The notes: generated by a model from the letters alone, not told the origin. 35,202 nucleotides of DNA from VFBF01 sp033764865 (GCA_033764865.1 JANRIM010000049.1:1-35202); one strand, 5' to 3'. Positions 25,172 through 33,188 are shown, counted from the first letter of the stretch. Numbers and translations are program-made.

Positions 25172-25793
25172 GCTGGGCGAAGGATCGGATCCAGGCGACG
25201 TGAAGCCGCGCTCGTGGGCGTTGAAGATCGGGATCGGGCTGGCCGTTCTGGGCTTTGCCGGGTTCCTGTATGCGGTTTTCGGCGCGGTGTCCAAGCCGGA
25301 TGCCTCCGGCTACAAGCGCTTCGCCACGGGCGCGATGCGCGCGCTGCAGATCGACGCCGACGCCCCGCCGCAGTCGACGCGACCGTTCCAGACCGTCGAC
25401 GGCTTCAACACCACGCTGGCCGCCTTCCGAGGCGATGTGCTGGTGGTCAACCTCTGGGCCACGTGGTGCGCGCCATGCGTTGAGGAAATGCCCACGCTGG
25501 GCGCAGTCCAGCGGCACTACGACGGCCGGGACCTGAAGGTCGTGCCCATCAGCCTCGACCAGCCGCGCCATCGTGCGCGCGCCGTGGAGGACCTCAAGCG
25601 CCTGTCCGCGGGGAGCCTCACATTCTACCACGATCCCACCGCCGCCATCGCCTACGACAGCGGCGCGGGCGCGGGCATGCCCATGACCATCGTCTACGCC
25701 AAGGATGGCCGCGAGATCGGCCGTCTCGCGGGCGCGGCCGACTGGAACAGCGCGGAGGCCAGGGCGCTGTTCGACGCCGCGCTGGCGGAATAG
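25170..25793 (+). CDS. TlpA/ResA-like membrane-anchored thioredoxin
   Basis: 207 residues from ATG 25170; a GTG at 25199 (VKPRSW) is an alternative that would remove the overlap with argH. A single N-terminal helix (WALKIGIGLAVLGFAGFLYAVFG) anchors a periplasmic thioredoxin domain. That domain has VVNLWATWCAPCVEEMPTLG, with the redox pair C100 and C103, and a cis-Pro loop GAGMPMTIVYAKDG. TlpA/ResA-type proteins reduce periplasmic disulfides, often for cytochrome c or oxidase assembly. Divergent pairing with argH is common in alphaproteobacteria. Confidence 0.9.
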   Translation: MLGEGSDPGDVKPRSWALKIGIGLAVLGFAGFLYAVFGAVSKPDASGYKRFATGAMRALQIDADAPPQSTRPFQTVDGFNTTLAAFRGDVLVVNLWATWCAPCVEEMPTLGAVQRHYDGRDLKVVPISLDQPRHRARAVEDLKRLSAGSLTFYHDPTAAIAYDSGAGAGMPMTIVYAKDGREIGRLAGAADWNSAEARALFDAALAE

Positions 25794-25818
25794 TACTTCG
25801 GGGGAGGAGCCCCCGCGC

Positions 25819-26487
25819 CTAGTTCGAGAAGGCGTTGGTGGTTGTGTCGTCGGGCGCGGCCTCCTGGGCGATCACGCCCCACGCCTCCGGCCGGGCGGCC
25901 ACATCCACCACCAGGGCGGAGACGAACGCCGCGGCCGTGATCGTGCCCGCCACCGCCAGCGGCGTTACGGCGCGCTCCCAGTCCCGCACGCTCCGGATCG
26001 GCTCCAGAGGGCGCACGCCCAACCGCTCCAGCAGTGGCCGGCGTCGGCGGCGCACCGGCGCGTCGGGCCGAAGCGTCCGCAGGGCGCGGAACACGGAGAG
26101 CTGTGCGGCGATGCGCGCCGCTGGATCGGCGGTCGCCTGGGCGGCGGCCCAGGCGGCCAGTCGCCAGAACCCGGCGATCTCCATCTGGCCGCGCGCCGGC
26201 GTCACGAACAGCCACGGTCGCGACGCGCGCAATGGCCACAGATCGTCCACCGGCAGCACCGTCAACGGTCGCACGAAGGCGGCCCGGGCCGTGTGGTCCG
26301 GCGGAAGCGCGGCGATGGTGCGCGAGTGCAGCAGCAGCCGGGCGTCCGCGGCGGACGAGGGCGCGGGGGCGTGGGTGTCGGTGATGGGGCGGCGCAGGAC
26401 GGTCACGCCCGCGTCGCCCAGGCCGCGGGCGGCCAGATCGGCGGCGCGGCTCTCGCGCTCATGGAAGCACAGCTCAACGCACCGCAT
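25819..26487 (-). CDS. unrecognised protein with one C-terminal membrane helix
   Basis: 222 residues from ATG 26487, with GGAG 6 bases upstream. I do not recognise a family. The first 90 residues alternate short strands and helices (VELCFHERESRAADLAARGL, then GVTVLRRPI, ARLLLHSRTIA, RPLTVLPVDDLW), a pattern that could be a small Rossmann-like or receiver-like domain. A basic segment (APVRRRRRPLLERLG) precedes a hydrophobic helix VTPLAVAGTITAAAFVSALVV and a short tail. It follows the gene at 26551-27045 after 63 bases on the same strand, probably one transcript, and converges with the thioredoxin gene. Confidence 0.68.
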   Translation of the reverse strand: MRCVELCFHERESRAADLAARGLGDAGVTVLRRPITDTHAPAPSSAADARLLLHSRTIAALPPDHTARAAFVRPLTVLPVDDLWPLRASRPWLFVTPARGQMEIAGFWRLAAWAAAQATADPAARIAAQLSVFRALRTLRPDAPVRRRRRPLLERLGVRPLEPIRSVRDWERAVTPLAVAGTITAAAFVSALVVDVAARPEAWGVIAQEAAPDDTTTNAFSN

Positions 26488-26550
26488 GTCCAACTCCGCT
26501 TCCCTCGACGGCGTAGCGGTGCGGGGGAACGCACGGAAGCGACGGAGTGA

Positions 26551-27045
26551 TTAAGTTTGCGACATGGCGGCAAGCGCCGCATTGAACCGTTCGGCGACGC
26601 GGTCCTGACCCCGATCCCCGCCGTGCGCGAGATGGAGGCGTCCGCCAAGCCGGAAGAACAGGTGCAGGGCGTAGTGCGTGTTGTCGTTTTCCTTGTCGTG
26701 CGTCACCACGCCCTCGGCGTGGGTGAAGTCCGAAAACTTGTGCCGGCGCGTGGTCATGAAAAACAGAAGGGTGCGGACGCGTTCGCGCACCTCGCGTCGG
26801 TCGAAGTCGATCTCGATCAGTCGTGTGCGCCACGCCGCCGCAACCGTCGCCGCCGTTGCGATCGTGAACCAGAGGAAGAACTGCCGAACGGCTACGGGGT
26901 GCTGGTCGAGGGCCGTCCAGAGCGCAAGCGTGTAGACGGCGCTGGTGACGGCGAGGATCCCCGCCATGGCCACGACGAAGACCCAGACCAGCGCTGGAGC
27001 CGCAGCGACCCGGATGAGCCGGGCTTCCGGATCGGAAAGGCTCAT
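26551..27045 (-). CDS. unrecognised membrane protein, two N-terminal helices
   Basis: 164 residues from ATG 27045 behind a GGGGGCGGA stretch. Two hydrophobic helices (ALVWVFVVAMAGILAVTSAVY and FFLWFTIATAATVAAAW) are followed by a cytoplasmic-type domain. This begins RTRLIEIDFDRREVRERVRTLLF and looks like a short bacterial-PH-type beta domain, with HDKENDNTHYALHLFFRLGG later. The PH-like reading is a guess from pattern only. It is divergent from etfB across 271 bases in which I see no clear promoter, and is probably co-transcribed with the next gene. Confidence 0.68.
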   Translation of the reverse strand: MSLSDPEARLIRVAAAPALVWVFVVAMAGILAVTSAVYTLALWTALDQHPVAVRQFFLWFTIATAATVAAAWRTRLIEIDFDRREVRERVRTLLFFMTTRRHKFSDFTHAEGVVTHDKENDNTHYALHLFFRLGGRLHLAHGGDRGQDRVAERFNAALAAMSQT

Positions 27046-27316
27046 CGATCCGCCCCCGGGACGCGTTTTCCGGCGTCACCCTCGACATGACCCAAGGGCC
27101 GCCTCCTGCATCGCCCTGCCGAGATTAGCCGGGCAGGCGACTCTCCGGAAGCGCAGACGGCGCGAAGCTCCACACGGCGGCGACGCCCGGCCGCAGGCGC
27201 TGCCGCCCACGTCACGTTGACGGGCGCGCCGGCCCGCATCATGGTCCGCGGGTTTTCCGCGCCCGGTCGCAGGGTGCGCCCGTTGAAAGCGCCATACCGA
27301 TGAAGGTGACCGGCCC

Positions 27317-28066
27317 ATGAAAGTGCTCGTGCCCGTCAAGCGGGTGCTCGACTACAACTTGAAGGTCAAGGTTAAGTCCGACCAGTCGGGCGTGGACCTG
27401 TCCAACCTCAAGATGTCGATGAACCCCTTCTGCGAGATCGCGGTGGAGGAGGCCGTGCGGCTGAAGGAGAAGGGCGCCGTGACTGAGATCGTCGCCGTGT
27501 CCATCGGCCCGGAGCAGGCGCAGGAAACCATCCGCACGGCGCTCGCCATGGGCGCAGACCGCGGGATCCTGGTGAAGACCGACGGCGACGTGGAGCCGCT
27601 CGCGGTGGCCAAGATCCTGAAGGGGATCGTGGAGGCCGAGAGCCCGCAACTCGTCATCCTCGGCAAGCAGGCCATCGACGACGACGCCAACCAGACGGGC
27701 CAGATGCTCGCGGCGCTCCTGGGCTGGCCTCAGGGGACGTTCGCGTTCAAGGTCGATGTGGCGGCCGACAAAATCACCGTGACCCGGGAAGTGGACGGCG
27801 GCCTGCAGACCGTGGCGCTTCAGCTTCCCGCCATCGTGACGACGGATCTGCGCCTGAACGAACCGCGCTACGCGTCGCTCCCCAACATCATGAAAGCCAA
27901 GAAGAAGCCGATCGACGTCAAGGCCGCCGGCGACTACGGCGTCGACACCGCGTCGCGCCTGAAGGTGCTGAAGGTGACGGAGCCGCCGAAGCGCCAGGGC
28001 GGCGTGAAGGTCAAGACCGTGGCCGAGCTGGTCGACAAACTGAAGAACGAAGCGGGAGTGCTCTGA
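27317..28066 (+). CDS. etfB: electron transfer flavoprotein beta subunit
   Basis: 249 residues from ATG 27317. The sequence opens MKVLVPVKRVLDYNLKVKVK, with MSMNPFCEIAVEEAVRLKEKG and the ETF-beta signature LVILGKQAIDDDANQTGQML, plus the recognition loop near residues 190-200 (LNEPRYASLPNIMKAKKKP). The beta subunit carries AMP and docks with acyl-CoA dehydrogenases. It is one base from etfA, and the pair should take electrons from dehydrogenases such as the one at 3504-4661 and pass them to ETF-quinone oxidoreductase. Confidence 0.97.
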   Translation: MKVLVPVKRVLDYNLKVKVKSDQSGVDLSNLKMSMNPFCEIAVEEAVRLKEKGAVTEIVAVSIGPEQAQETIRTALAMGADRGILVKTDGDVEPLAVAKILKGIVEAESPQLVILGKQAIDDDANQTGQMLAALLGWPQGTFAFKVDVAADKITVTREVDGGLQTVALQLPAIVTTDLRLNEPRYASLPNIMKAKKKPIDVKAAGDYGVDTASRLKVLKVTEPPKRQGGVKVKTVAELVDKLKNEAGVL

Positions 28067-28067
28067 A

Positions 28068-29012
28068 ATGGCCGTTCTGGTGGTGGCGGCGCACGATGGC
28101 GCGTCGGTGAAGGAATCCACTGGCAAGGTGGTCGCCGCGGCGCAGAAGATCGGCGGCGACATTGACGTGCTGGTGGCCGGCGAGAACGCCGGCGGCGCGG
28201 CGGCCGCGGCCGGCGCCATCGCAGGCGTGCGGAAGGTGCTGCACGCCGACGGCCAGGCCCTGGGCAAGCAGCTTGCGGAAGCCATGGAGGCGCTGATCGT
28301 TCCGCTCGCGGAGGGCTACGACGCGATCCTCTTCGCCGCCGACACCACTGGCAAGAACATCGCGCCCCGCGTGGCCGCGAAGCTCGACGTGATGCAGGTT
28401 TCCGGCGTCATCGAGGTGCTCGGCCCCAAGAGTTTCGTCCGCCCGATCTACGCCGGCAATGCATTGACGACCGTGGAGAGCGGCGATCCCAAGATCGTCG
28501 CCACTATCCAGCCCACCGCCTTCAAGTCGGCGGGAGAGGGCGGTTCGGCGCCGGTGGAGGCCATCGCGGCCCCGGCCGCGCCGACGTCCTCGGCGTTCGT
28601 CAGCGAGGAGATCGCGAAATCCGACCGGCCCGAGCTCGCCGGCGCCAAGCGGGTGGTTTCCGGGGGGCGGGCGCTCGGATCGGACGACAAGTTCAAGGCC
28701 GTGATCGAGCCTCTGGCGGACAAGCTCGGCGCCGCCGTCGGCGCCTCGCGCGCGGCGGTGGACGCAGGCTACGCCCCCAACGACTACCAGGTCGGCCAGA
28801 CCGGCAAGGTGGTGGCGCCGGAGCTCTACATCGCCATCGGCATTTCGGGCGCCATCCAGCACCTCGCCGGCATGAAGGACAGCAAGGTCATCGTCGCCAT
28901 CAACAAGGACGAGGAAGCCCCGATTTTCCAGGTGGCTGACTATGGCCTCGTGGGCGATCTGTTCGCCCTGGTGCCGGAGCTTCAGACGGAACTGGGCAAA
29001 GTCGGCCTCTAG
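28068..29012 (+). CDS. etfA: electron transfer flavoprotein alpha subunit
   Basis: 314 residues from ATG 28068, one base after etfB. The C-terminal FAD-binding domain contains VVSGGRALGSDDKFKAVIEPL, VDAGYAPNDYQVGQTGKVVAPELYIA and GISGAIQHLAGMKDSKVIVAI, then NKDEEAPIFQVADYGLVGDL, the family signature. With etfB it forms the heterodimer that carries FAD. The end is followed by 191 bases before the dehydrogenase; that stretch contains a small dyad TGTG-GTA-CACA (29130-29140) but no clear terminator. Confidence 0.97.
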   Translation: MAVLVVAAHDGASVKESTGKVVAAAQKIGGDIDVLVAGENAGGAAAAAGAIAGVRKVLHADGQALGKQLAEAMEALIVPLAEGYDAILFAADTTGKNIAPRVAAKLDVMQVSGVIEVLGPKSFVRPIYAGNALTTVESGDPKIVATIQPTAFKSAGEGGSAPVEAIAAPAAPTSSAFVSEEIAKSDRPELAGAKRVVSGGRALGSDDKFKAVIEPLADKLGAAVGASRAAVDAGYAPNDYQVGQTGKVVAPELYIAIGISGAIQHLAGMKDSKVIVAINKDEEAPIFQVADYGLVGDLFALVPELQTELGKVGL

Positions 29013-29203
29013 CTGCGCGGGTGACGTTGCGGCAGGCTCCGCAGCGGCCGCTCCCCTGTCCGTTCATCATGACATCCTGTTTCGCGACTGCGCCGCGGCC
29101 GCGAAGATATGCTGCACCGCACCATTACGTGTGGTACACAGGCTGACTGAGCGGGGCGTCATCGCCCTTTACTTTTGTCCTGGAACGGCAGCCTTTGACC
29201 GGA

Positions 29204-30082
29204 ATGACTGAACTACGCACCATCGGCATCATCGGCGCGGGGCAGATGGGCAATGGCATCGCCCACGTCTGCGCGCTGGCCGGCTACGACGTCCTGCTGA
29301 ATGATCTTGATGACGCCCGCCTCGACGCGGCGCTGGCCACGATCAAGGCCAACCTCTCCCGCCAGGCGCTGCGCGGCCATATTTCCGACGAGCAGAGCGA
29401 CGCCGCCCTCGCCCGCATCCGGCGCGCCCGGACCCTGTCGACGTTCGAGGGCGTGGACTTCGCCATCGAGACCGTGGCGGAGCGGGAAGACGTCAAGCAC
29501 AAAATCTTCGCCGACCTGCAGCCGGTGCTGAAGCCCACGGCGCTGCTGGCGTCCAACACCTCCTCGATCTCCATCACGCGGCTTGCCGCGCGCACGGCGT
29601 TCCCCGACCGCTTCATCGGCGTCCACTTCATGAACCCGGTGCCGGTGATGAAGCTGGTGGAACTCATCCGCGGCCTCGCCACCTCGCAGGAGACGTATGA
29701 GACGTCGGTCAAGTTTGTCGAAAGCCTCGGCAAGACGATCGCCAACGCGGAGGATTTTCCCGCGTTCATCGTGAACCGCGTTCTGGTGCCGATGATCAAC
29801 GAGGCGGTCTATACGCTGTACGAAGGCGTTGGCTCGGTGGAAGCGATCGACAAGGCCATGCGGCTCGGCGCGAACCACCCCATGGGGCCGCTGGAACTGG
29901 CCGACTTCATCGGCCTCGACACCTGCCTGTCCATCATGCAGGTGCTGAACGAAGGATTGGCCGACACCAAGTACCGTCCCTGTCCGCTGCTCGTGAAGTA
30001 TGTTGAGGCGGGCTGGCTTGGCCGGAAGACCCAACGCGGTTTTTACGACTACCGCGGCGAAACGCCGGTGCCGACCCGGTAA
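29204..30082 (+). CDS. 3-hydroxybutyryl-CoA dehydrogenase-like enzyme
   Basis: 292 residues from ATG 29204; a TTG at 29195 is a possible alternative. The NAD loop is G11-A-G-Q-M-G16. The catalytic His lies in FIGVHFMNPVPVMKLVELI, and the C-terminal domain has AGFxN-like FPAFIVNRVLVPMINEA, then GANHPMGPLELADFIGLDTCL and GRKTQRGFYDY. It oxidises 3-hydroxyacyl-CoA to 3-ketoacyl-CoA, either in beta-oxidation or in butanoate/polyhydroxybutyrate metabolism. Placement after etfBA is a standard alphaproteobacterial order. The symbol hbdA or paaH would be plausible, but I leave it open. Confidence 0.93.
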   Translation: MTELRTIGIIGAGQMGNGIAHVCALAGYDVLLNDLDDARLDAALATIKANLSRQALRGHISDEQSDAALARIRRARTLSTFEGVDFAIETVAEREDVKHKIFADLQPVLKPTALLASNTSSISITRLAARTAFPDRFIGVHFMNPVPVMKLVELIRGLATSQETYETSVKFVESLGKTIANAEDFPAFIVNRVLVPMINEAVYTLYEGVGSVEAIDKAMRLGANHPMGPLELADFIGLDTCLSIMQVLNEGLADTKYRPCPLLVKYVEAGWLGRKTQRGFYDYRGETPVPTR

Positions 30083-30168
30083 ACCGCGCAACGGACGACC
30101 GCACCAGGCGCGCCCATCGTCGGCGCCAAACCTGCACCTGATGGGGGAAAGTGTCCCGGAGCGGTCCA

Positions 30169-30675
30169 ATGACCTTGTCAGTCGAGCAGGATTTCCAGCC
30201 GCGCGTAAAGGTGCGCCGGCGGCGCTCGGTCCTGCGGCTGCGCCAGCCCGAACTGGCGTCCGCCCCCACCGCGCTGGGCCTTCTCTACGCGACAGGCCTG
30301 ATGGGGATGCTGATGGCCTACACCGGCCTCGCCGGCGCCGAGGCCACCACCGCCGGCGCGCTTTCGGCGCCAGCAGGCGCAGCCTCCGTCATGACGGCGC
30401 TTGCCCTGGGTCCGCGGCTGCACCGCTACCGGGAACGCAGCCAGACCAATCTGGTGCTCCGCATCGGCTGCCTCTGGGCATTCTTTGGCGCAGCCTGGCC
30501 GTTGCTGCAGATCGCGCCGTCCATCGCCCACGGCGACATCGCCACTCTCCCGCAGATGCTTGAATCGATGGCGGCCATGGGCCTTGACGTCCTGACCGGC
30601 GGTTCAGCCGGAGCGATCGGCGGGTTGATGGGCGGGGCGGCGGCGGTGGCGCTCTGCGTGGAGCGCGTGCGCTGA
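30169..30675 (+). CDS. unrecognised small membrane protein
   Basis: 168 residues from ATG 30169, with CGGAG about 7 bases upstream; a GTG at 30151 behind GGGGGAAA is an alternative. A basic N-terminus (VKVRRRRSVLRLR) precedes three or four hydrophobic segments: LGLLYATGLMGMLMAYTGLAG, a segment around SVMTALALG, LVLRIGCLWAFFGAAWPLL and GGSAGAIGGLMGGAAAVALCV. The final Gly/Ala-rich helix resembles packing helices of small membrane proteins. No catalytic motif is seen and I do not recognise the family. It converges with the PiuC-like gene with 5 bases between stops. Confidence 0.65.
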   Translation: MTLSVEQDFQPRVKVRRRRSVLRLRQPELASAPTALGLLYATGLMGMLMAYTGLAGAEATTAGALSAPAGAASVMTALALGPRLHRYRERSQTNLVLRIGCLWAFFGAAWPLLQIAPSIAHGDIATLPQMLESMAAMGLDVLTGGSAGAIGGLMGGAAAVALCVERVR

Positions 30676-30680
30676 CGCGG

Positions 30681-31349
30681 TTAAGGCTCCGCCCACATCC
30701 GCAGCAGATTGGACTGCGTTCGATCAAGCAACAGAAGCGTTTCGCGCGCGAGGCCCGCCTCGGCGCAGCGCGCCCGTGCGGTAGCGAGATCGAATAGCAG
30801 CTCACGCTGGGCGGGGTCGCGCACGAAACTCTGCGCCCAGCCCACGGCCGCCAGCCGCACCCCGTCGGTGACCGGCGCCACCCAGTGCACGGTCCCCGCG
30901 GAATAGATCACCGCATCGCCGGCGGCCAGTCGGATGGCCTGGTCGCCCAGCGGGGTCGATATCGTCAGCGCGCCGCCTTGGTAGCTGGCGGGGTCGGCCA
31001 GGAAGAGCGTGAACGCCACATCGCTGCGGAACGGCGGCTCACCCATCAGCGCATCGTCCGTGTGCGGGCCGTAGGTCTCGCCGCTGCTGTACCGGGAGAA
31101 CAGCAGCCGGGACATGCGTCGGGGGCGCACCGCCAGATCGAACAGCGGGTGGCGGCGGAGCGCATCCGTCACGAACCGCCCCAGGGACTGAACGTCCGGA
31201 TCGTCGCCGACGGCCTGCTGGTTCTGTTTGACTGCGCGCGCGGCGCGTCCCGCGGTGGCGCGTCCGTCCTGCCAAGGGGCGGCGTCGAGCCCCCGCACGA
31301 CGCGTGCGACATCCTCCGCCGCCAGCACACCCTCCAGCAGGATCATCAT
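30681..31349 (-). CDS. PKHD-type Fe(II)/2-oxoglutarate dioxygenase (PiuC/YbiX-like)
   Basis: 222 residues from ATG 31349, with GGAG 9 bases upstream; the frame is open to a TTG at 31388, but the ATG fits the family start (MM-x-x-x-x-G-V-L). The match to E. coli YbiX runs end to end: DGRATAGRAARAVKQNQQ, LFSRYSSGETYGPHTDDAL with the iron-binding H-x-D, FTLFLADPASYQGG, and the distal His with the oxoglutarate Arg in HWVAPVTDGVRLAAVGW, ending SNLLRMWAEP. The family is named for piuC, which lies beside iron-siderophore receptors and is iron-regulated; its substrate is unproven. A dyad just upstream could be a Fur-type site. Confidence 0.92.
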   Translation of the reverse strand: MMILLEGVLAAEDVARVVRGLDAAPWQDGRATAGRAARAVKQNQQAVGDDPDVQSLGRFVTDALRRHPLFDLAVRPRRMSRLLFSRYSSGETYGPHTDDALMGEPPFRSDVAFTLFLADPASYQGGALTISTPLGDQAIRLAAGDAVIYSAGTVHWVAPVTDGVRLAAVGWAQSFVRDPAQRELLFDLATARARCAEAGLARETLLLLDRTQSNLLRMWAEP

Positions 31350-31365
31350 GATCGGGCGCTCCAGT

Positions 31366-31380
31366 TGCAATTCATTTGCA
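31366..31380. promoter_or_regulatory. TGCAA-N5-TTGCA dyad, candidate Fur/Mur-type operator
   Basis: A perfect 5-bp inverted repeat, TGCAA TTCAT TTGCA, ends 17 bases before the start codon of the PiuC-like gene, within an unusually AT-rich 60-base patch. The position suits a repressor. A second perfect palindrome, CCAAT-C-ATTGG (31385-31395), lies next to it, between the divergent PiuC-like and lipoprotein genes. Regulation by iron is inferred from the gene family and not shown. Confidence 0.45.
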
Positions 31381-31436
31381 TGAACCAATCATTGGGGTAG
31401 GTACGATGGGATACGCGAGCGGCCAAGGACCACACC

Positions 31437-32261
31437 ATGATCGAACTGAAGGCGAAACTCTGGCGCGGCGTCGGGCTCGCTGTGGCGGTCGCGGCTGCAG
31501 GCCTGGCGGCCTGTTCGCCCGGCGGCGAGGGGGGCGAGGGCGGCGGTGAAGCGGGAGAAGGGGCGGCGGTCACAGGCGAGGCGGGAGAAACCGCCGGCGG
31601 TGAGTCCGGCGGCGAAGGCGGCGGCGAGGCAGGTGGCGAGGGCGGTGAAGCCGGCGCCGCCGCAGCGTATGCGGGGCTCGCCCCCGCGCTGCGCACGCAA
31701 GTGCGCCTTCAGCATCTGAAAGGCTTCCTGCTGGTGGCGCAGAAGGAGATCGAGGCCGGCAATCTTCCGGAGGCGGGCGCGCTGGTGGGCCAAGGGGTTC
31801 TGGAGGTCCATGCCCCGGCGCCGAGTGACTTCGGCGGTCTCGACATCGCGTCCGCGAACGCCGCGAGCGCAGCGCTGTTCGACGCCAAGCCGGAGGGGCG
31901 TGCGGCGCTCACTCGCGCCATCGCCGACATCACCGCCAGGCAGGATGCGGGCGACGTGGAGGTGGTGCGCCGGATGCTGTCGATCGCCGGAGGCCTCTAT
32001 GCGCTCGTGCTGGTGGATGGCGGGGTGGACCCCATCGAGTACCAGCATAGCCTGGGCGCGGCTCTCGCCGCCCGTGACGCTTTCACCCGCGTTGAGCCTG
32101 CGCTACGGGCGCGCAACGCCGTGCGCGCGCAGGAGGCGCGAGACCAGATCGACCGCCTCGTGGCGCTGTGGCCGTCAACCCAGGCGCCGGAAACGCCAGC
32201 GCCGACGGCGCAGGTGGCCGCCCAGATTTCGCGCATCGAACTGGCGCTGTCGGGTCTCTAG
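31437..32261 (+). CDS. unrecognised lipoprotein with Gly/Glu-rich linker
   Basis: 274 residues from ATG 31437, with AAGGA 8 bases upstream. The signal peptide ends in a lipobox (GLAAC, Cys26). Residues 28-74 are almost entirely Gly, Glu and Ala in runs such as GGEGGEGGGEAGEG, a flexible low-complexity linker. A helical domain follows (TQVRLQHLKGFLLVAQKEIEAGN to the end), with no catalytic motif that I recognise. The overall plan (lipid anchor, long spacer, helical domain) suggests a protein reaching from a membrane to a partner. It converges with the adenosyltransferase gene. Confidence 0.72.
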   Translation: MIELKAKLWRGVGLAVAVAAAGLAACSPGGEGGEGGGEAGEGAAVTGEAGETAGGESGGEGGGEAGGEGGEAGAAAAYAGLAPALRTQVRLQHLKGFLLVAQKEIEAGNLPEAGALVGQGVLEVHAPAPSDFGGLDIASANAASAALFDAKPEGRAALTRAIADITARQDAGDVEVVRRMLSIAGGLYALVLVDGGVDPIEYQHSLGAALAARDAFTRVEPALRARNAVRAQEARDQIDRLVALWPSTQAPETPAPTAQVAAQISRIELALSGL

Positions 32262-32283
32262 CGGCTGAGCGGCCTGACCGGCG

Positions 32284-32859
32284 TCAGCGCGTCGCGCCGG
32301 GCACCCAAAGCACATCGCCCGCCGCGCGGTTCGCCCAGCGTGCGGCCACGAACAGGAAGTCCGACAGGCGGTTCGCGTACCTGAGGGCCTCGGGGGAGAC
32401 CCGCTCTGCGGGGTCGTCCATCAGCGCGGCGATCGCCCGCTCGGCGCGCCGCGCGGTGGCCCGCGCCACATGGAGGTGCGTGGAGAGCGCCGCGCCCGCG
32501 GGCAGGATGAACGAGGTCAGCGGCGAAAGGTCTGCGTTGAGGGCGTCGATGTCCTGCTCGAGGTGGGTCACCTGGCTGGGCAGGATGCGCAGGGCCTCGA
32601 AGGGAAGGGGTTGATCGCGTTCCGGCGTCGCAAGGTCCGCGCCGAGGTCGAACAGCTCATTCTGGATGCGGGACAGCATGGCGTCGAGCGCGGGCTCAGT
32701 CCCGGCGTAAAGGCGCGCCACGCCAAGGACGGCGTTGGTCTCGTCGACGGCGCCGTACGCTTCGACGCGGACGTTGAACTTCGCAACCTCCTCCCCGGTG
32801 GCCAGGCGGGTGCGGCCGCCGTCGCCGGCGCGGGTGTAGATCTTGTCCAGCTTGACCAT
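32284..32859 (-). CDS. PduO-type cob(I)alamin adenosyltransferase
   Basis: 191 residues from ATG 32859 behind AGAGGGG. The ATP-binding N-terminus KIYTRAGDGGRTRLATGEEVAK is followed by VEAYGAVDETNAVLGVAR. Later blocks are IQNELFDLGADLATP, the RATARRAERAIAAL helix, and RYANRLSDFLFVAARWANR. It makes adenosylcobalamin, needed for example by methylmalonyl-CoA mutase. It follows the HIG1-type gene by 11 bases, a pairing usual in alphaproteobacteria next to etfBA; here that pair lies on the opposite strand from etfBA. Confidence 0.93.
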   Translation of the reverse strand: MVKLDKIYTRAGDGGRTRLATGEEVAKFNVRVEAYGAVDETNAVLGVARLYAGTEPALDAMLSRIQNELFDLGADLATPERDQPLPFEALRILPSQVTHLEQDIDALNADLSPLTSFILPAGAALSTHLHVARATARRAERAIAALMDDPAERVSPEALRYANRLSDFLFVAARWANRAAGDVLWVPGATR

Positions 32860-32870
32860 TGCCGGCCCCT

Positions 32871-33077
32871 CTATTGCGCGAAGTGGGTCTTGGCGTAGAG
32901 CGCCCCGCACAGGATGAGGATCGCCGCAAACTGGGCCACGACCCTCAGACGCATCATCTTGTTCGACCAGGACCGGCTGACGTCTCCCCCCCGGAACATC
33001 GTGTAAATGCCCACGGCCAGGACCACGAATACCACCGCGACGGTGATGGGGATGAGGGCGGAGAAGAGGGCGTTCAT
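32871..33077 (-). CDS. twin-transmembrane HIG1-like small protein
   Basis: 68 residues from ATG 33077. Two helices (ALIPITVAVVFVVLAVGIYTMF and VVAQFAAILILCGALYA) are joined by a polar loop FRGGDVSRSWSNKMMRLR, the HIG1-type pattern of short alphaproteobacterial inner-membrane proteins. Mitochondrial HIG1 proteins associate with respiratory complexes; a similar role here is only suggested. The frame is open upstream, but those residues are Arg/Pro-rich and unlike the family. The ribosome site is weak. Confidence 0.85.
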   Translation of the reverse strand: MNALFSALIPITVAVVFVVLAVGIYTMFRGGDVSRSWSNKMMRLRVVAQFAAILILCGALYAKTHFAQ

Positions 33078-33188
33078 GGTCGCAGAGTAGGGCGCGCCGG
33101 GGGGCGCGGCCAGAGCCGGCGGGCAGCGTCGCGCTGACGCGGGCGGGCGCCGCCGTCGATGGCGAATGGCAGACATGCACAACTAGAT

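Noticed and set aside
22394..25483. Very long open frame (over 1000 codons) on the plus strand
   Set aside because: It is antisense to lysA, lptM and argH, all of which have clear family motifs; long antisense frames are expected in GC-rich genes.
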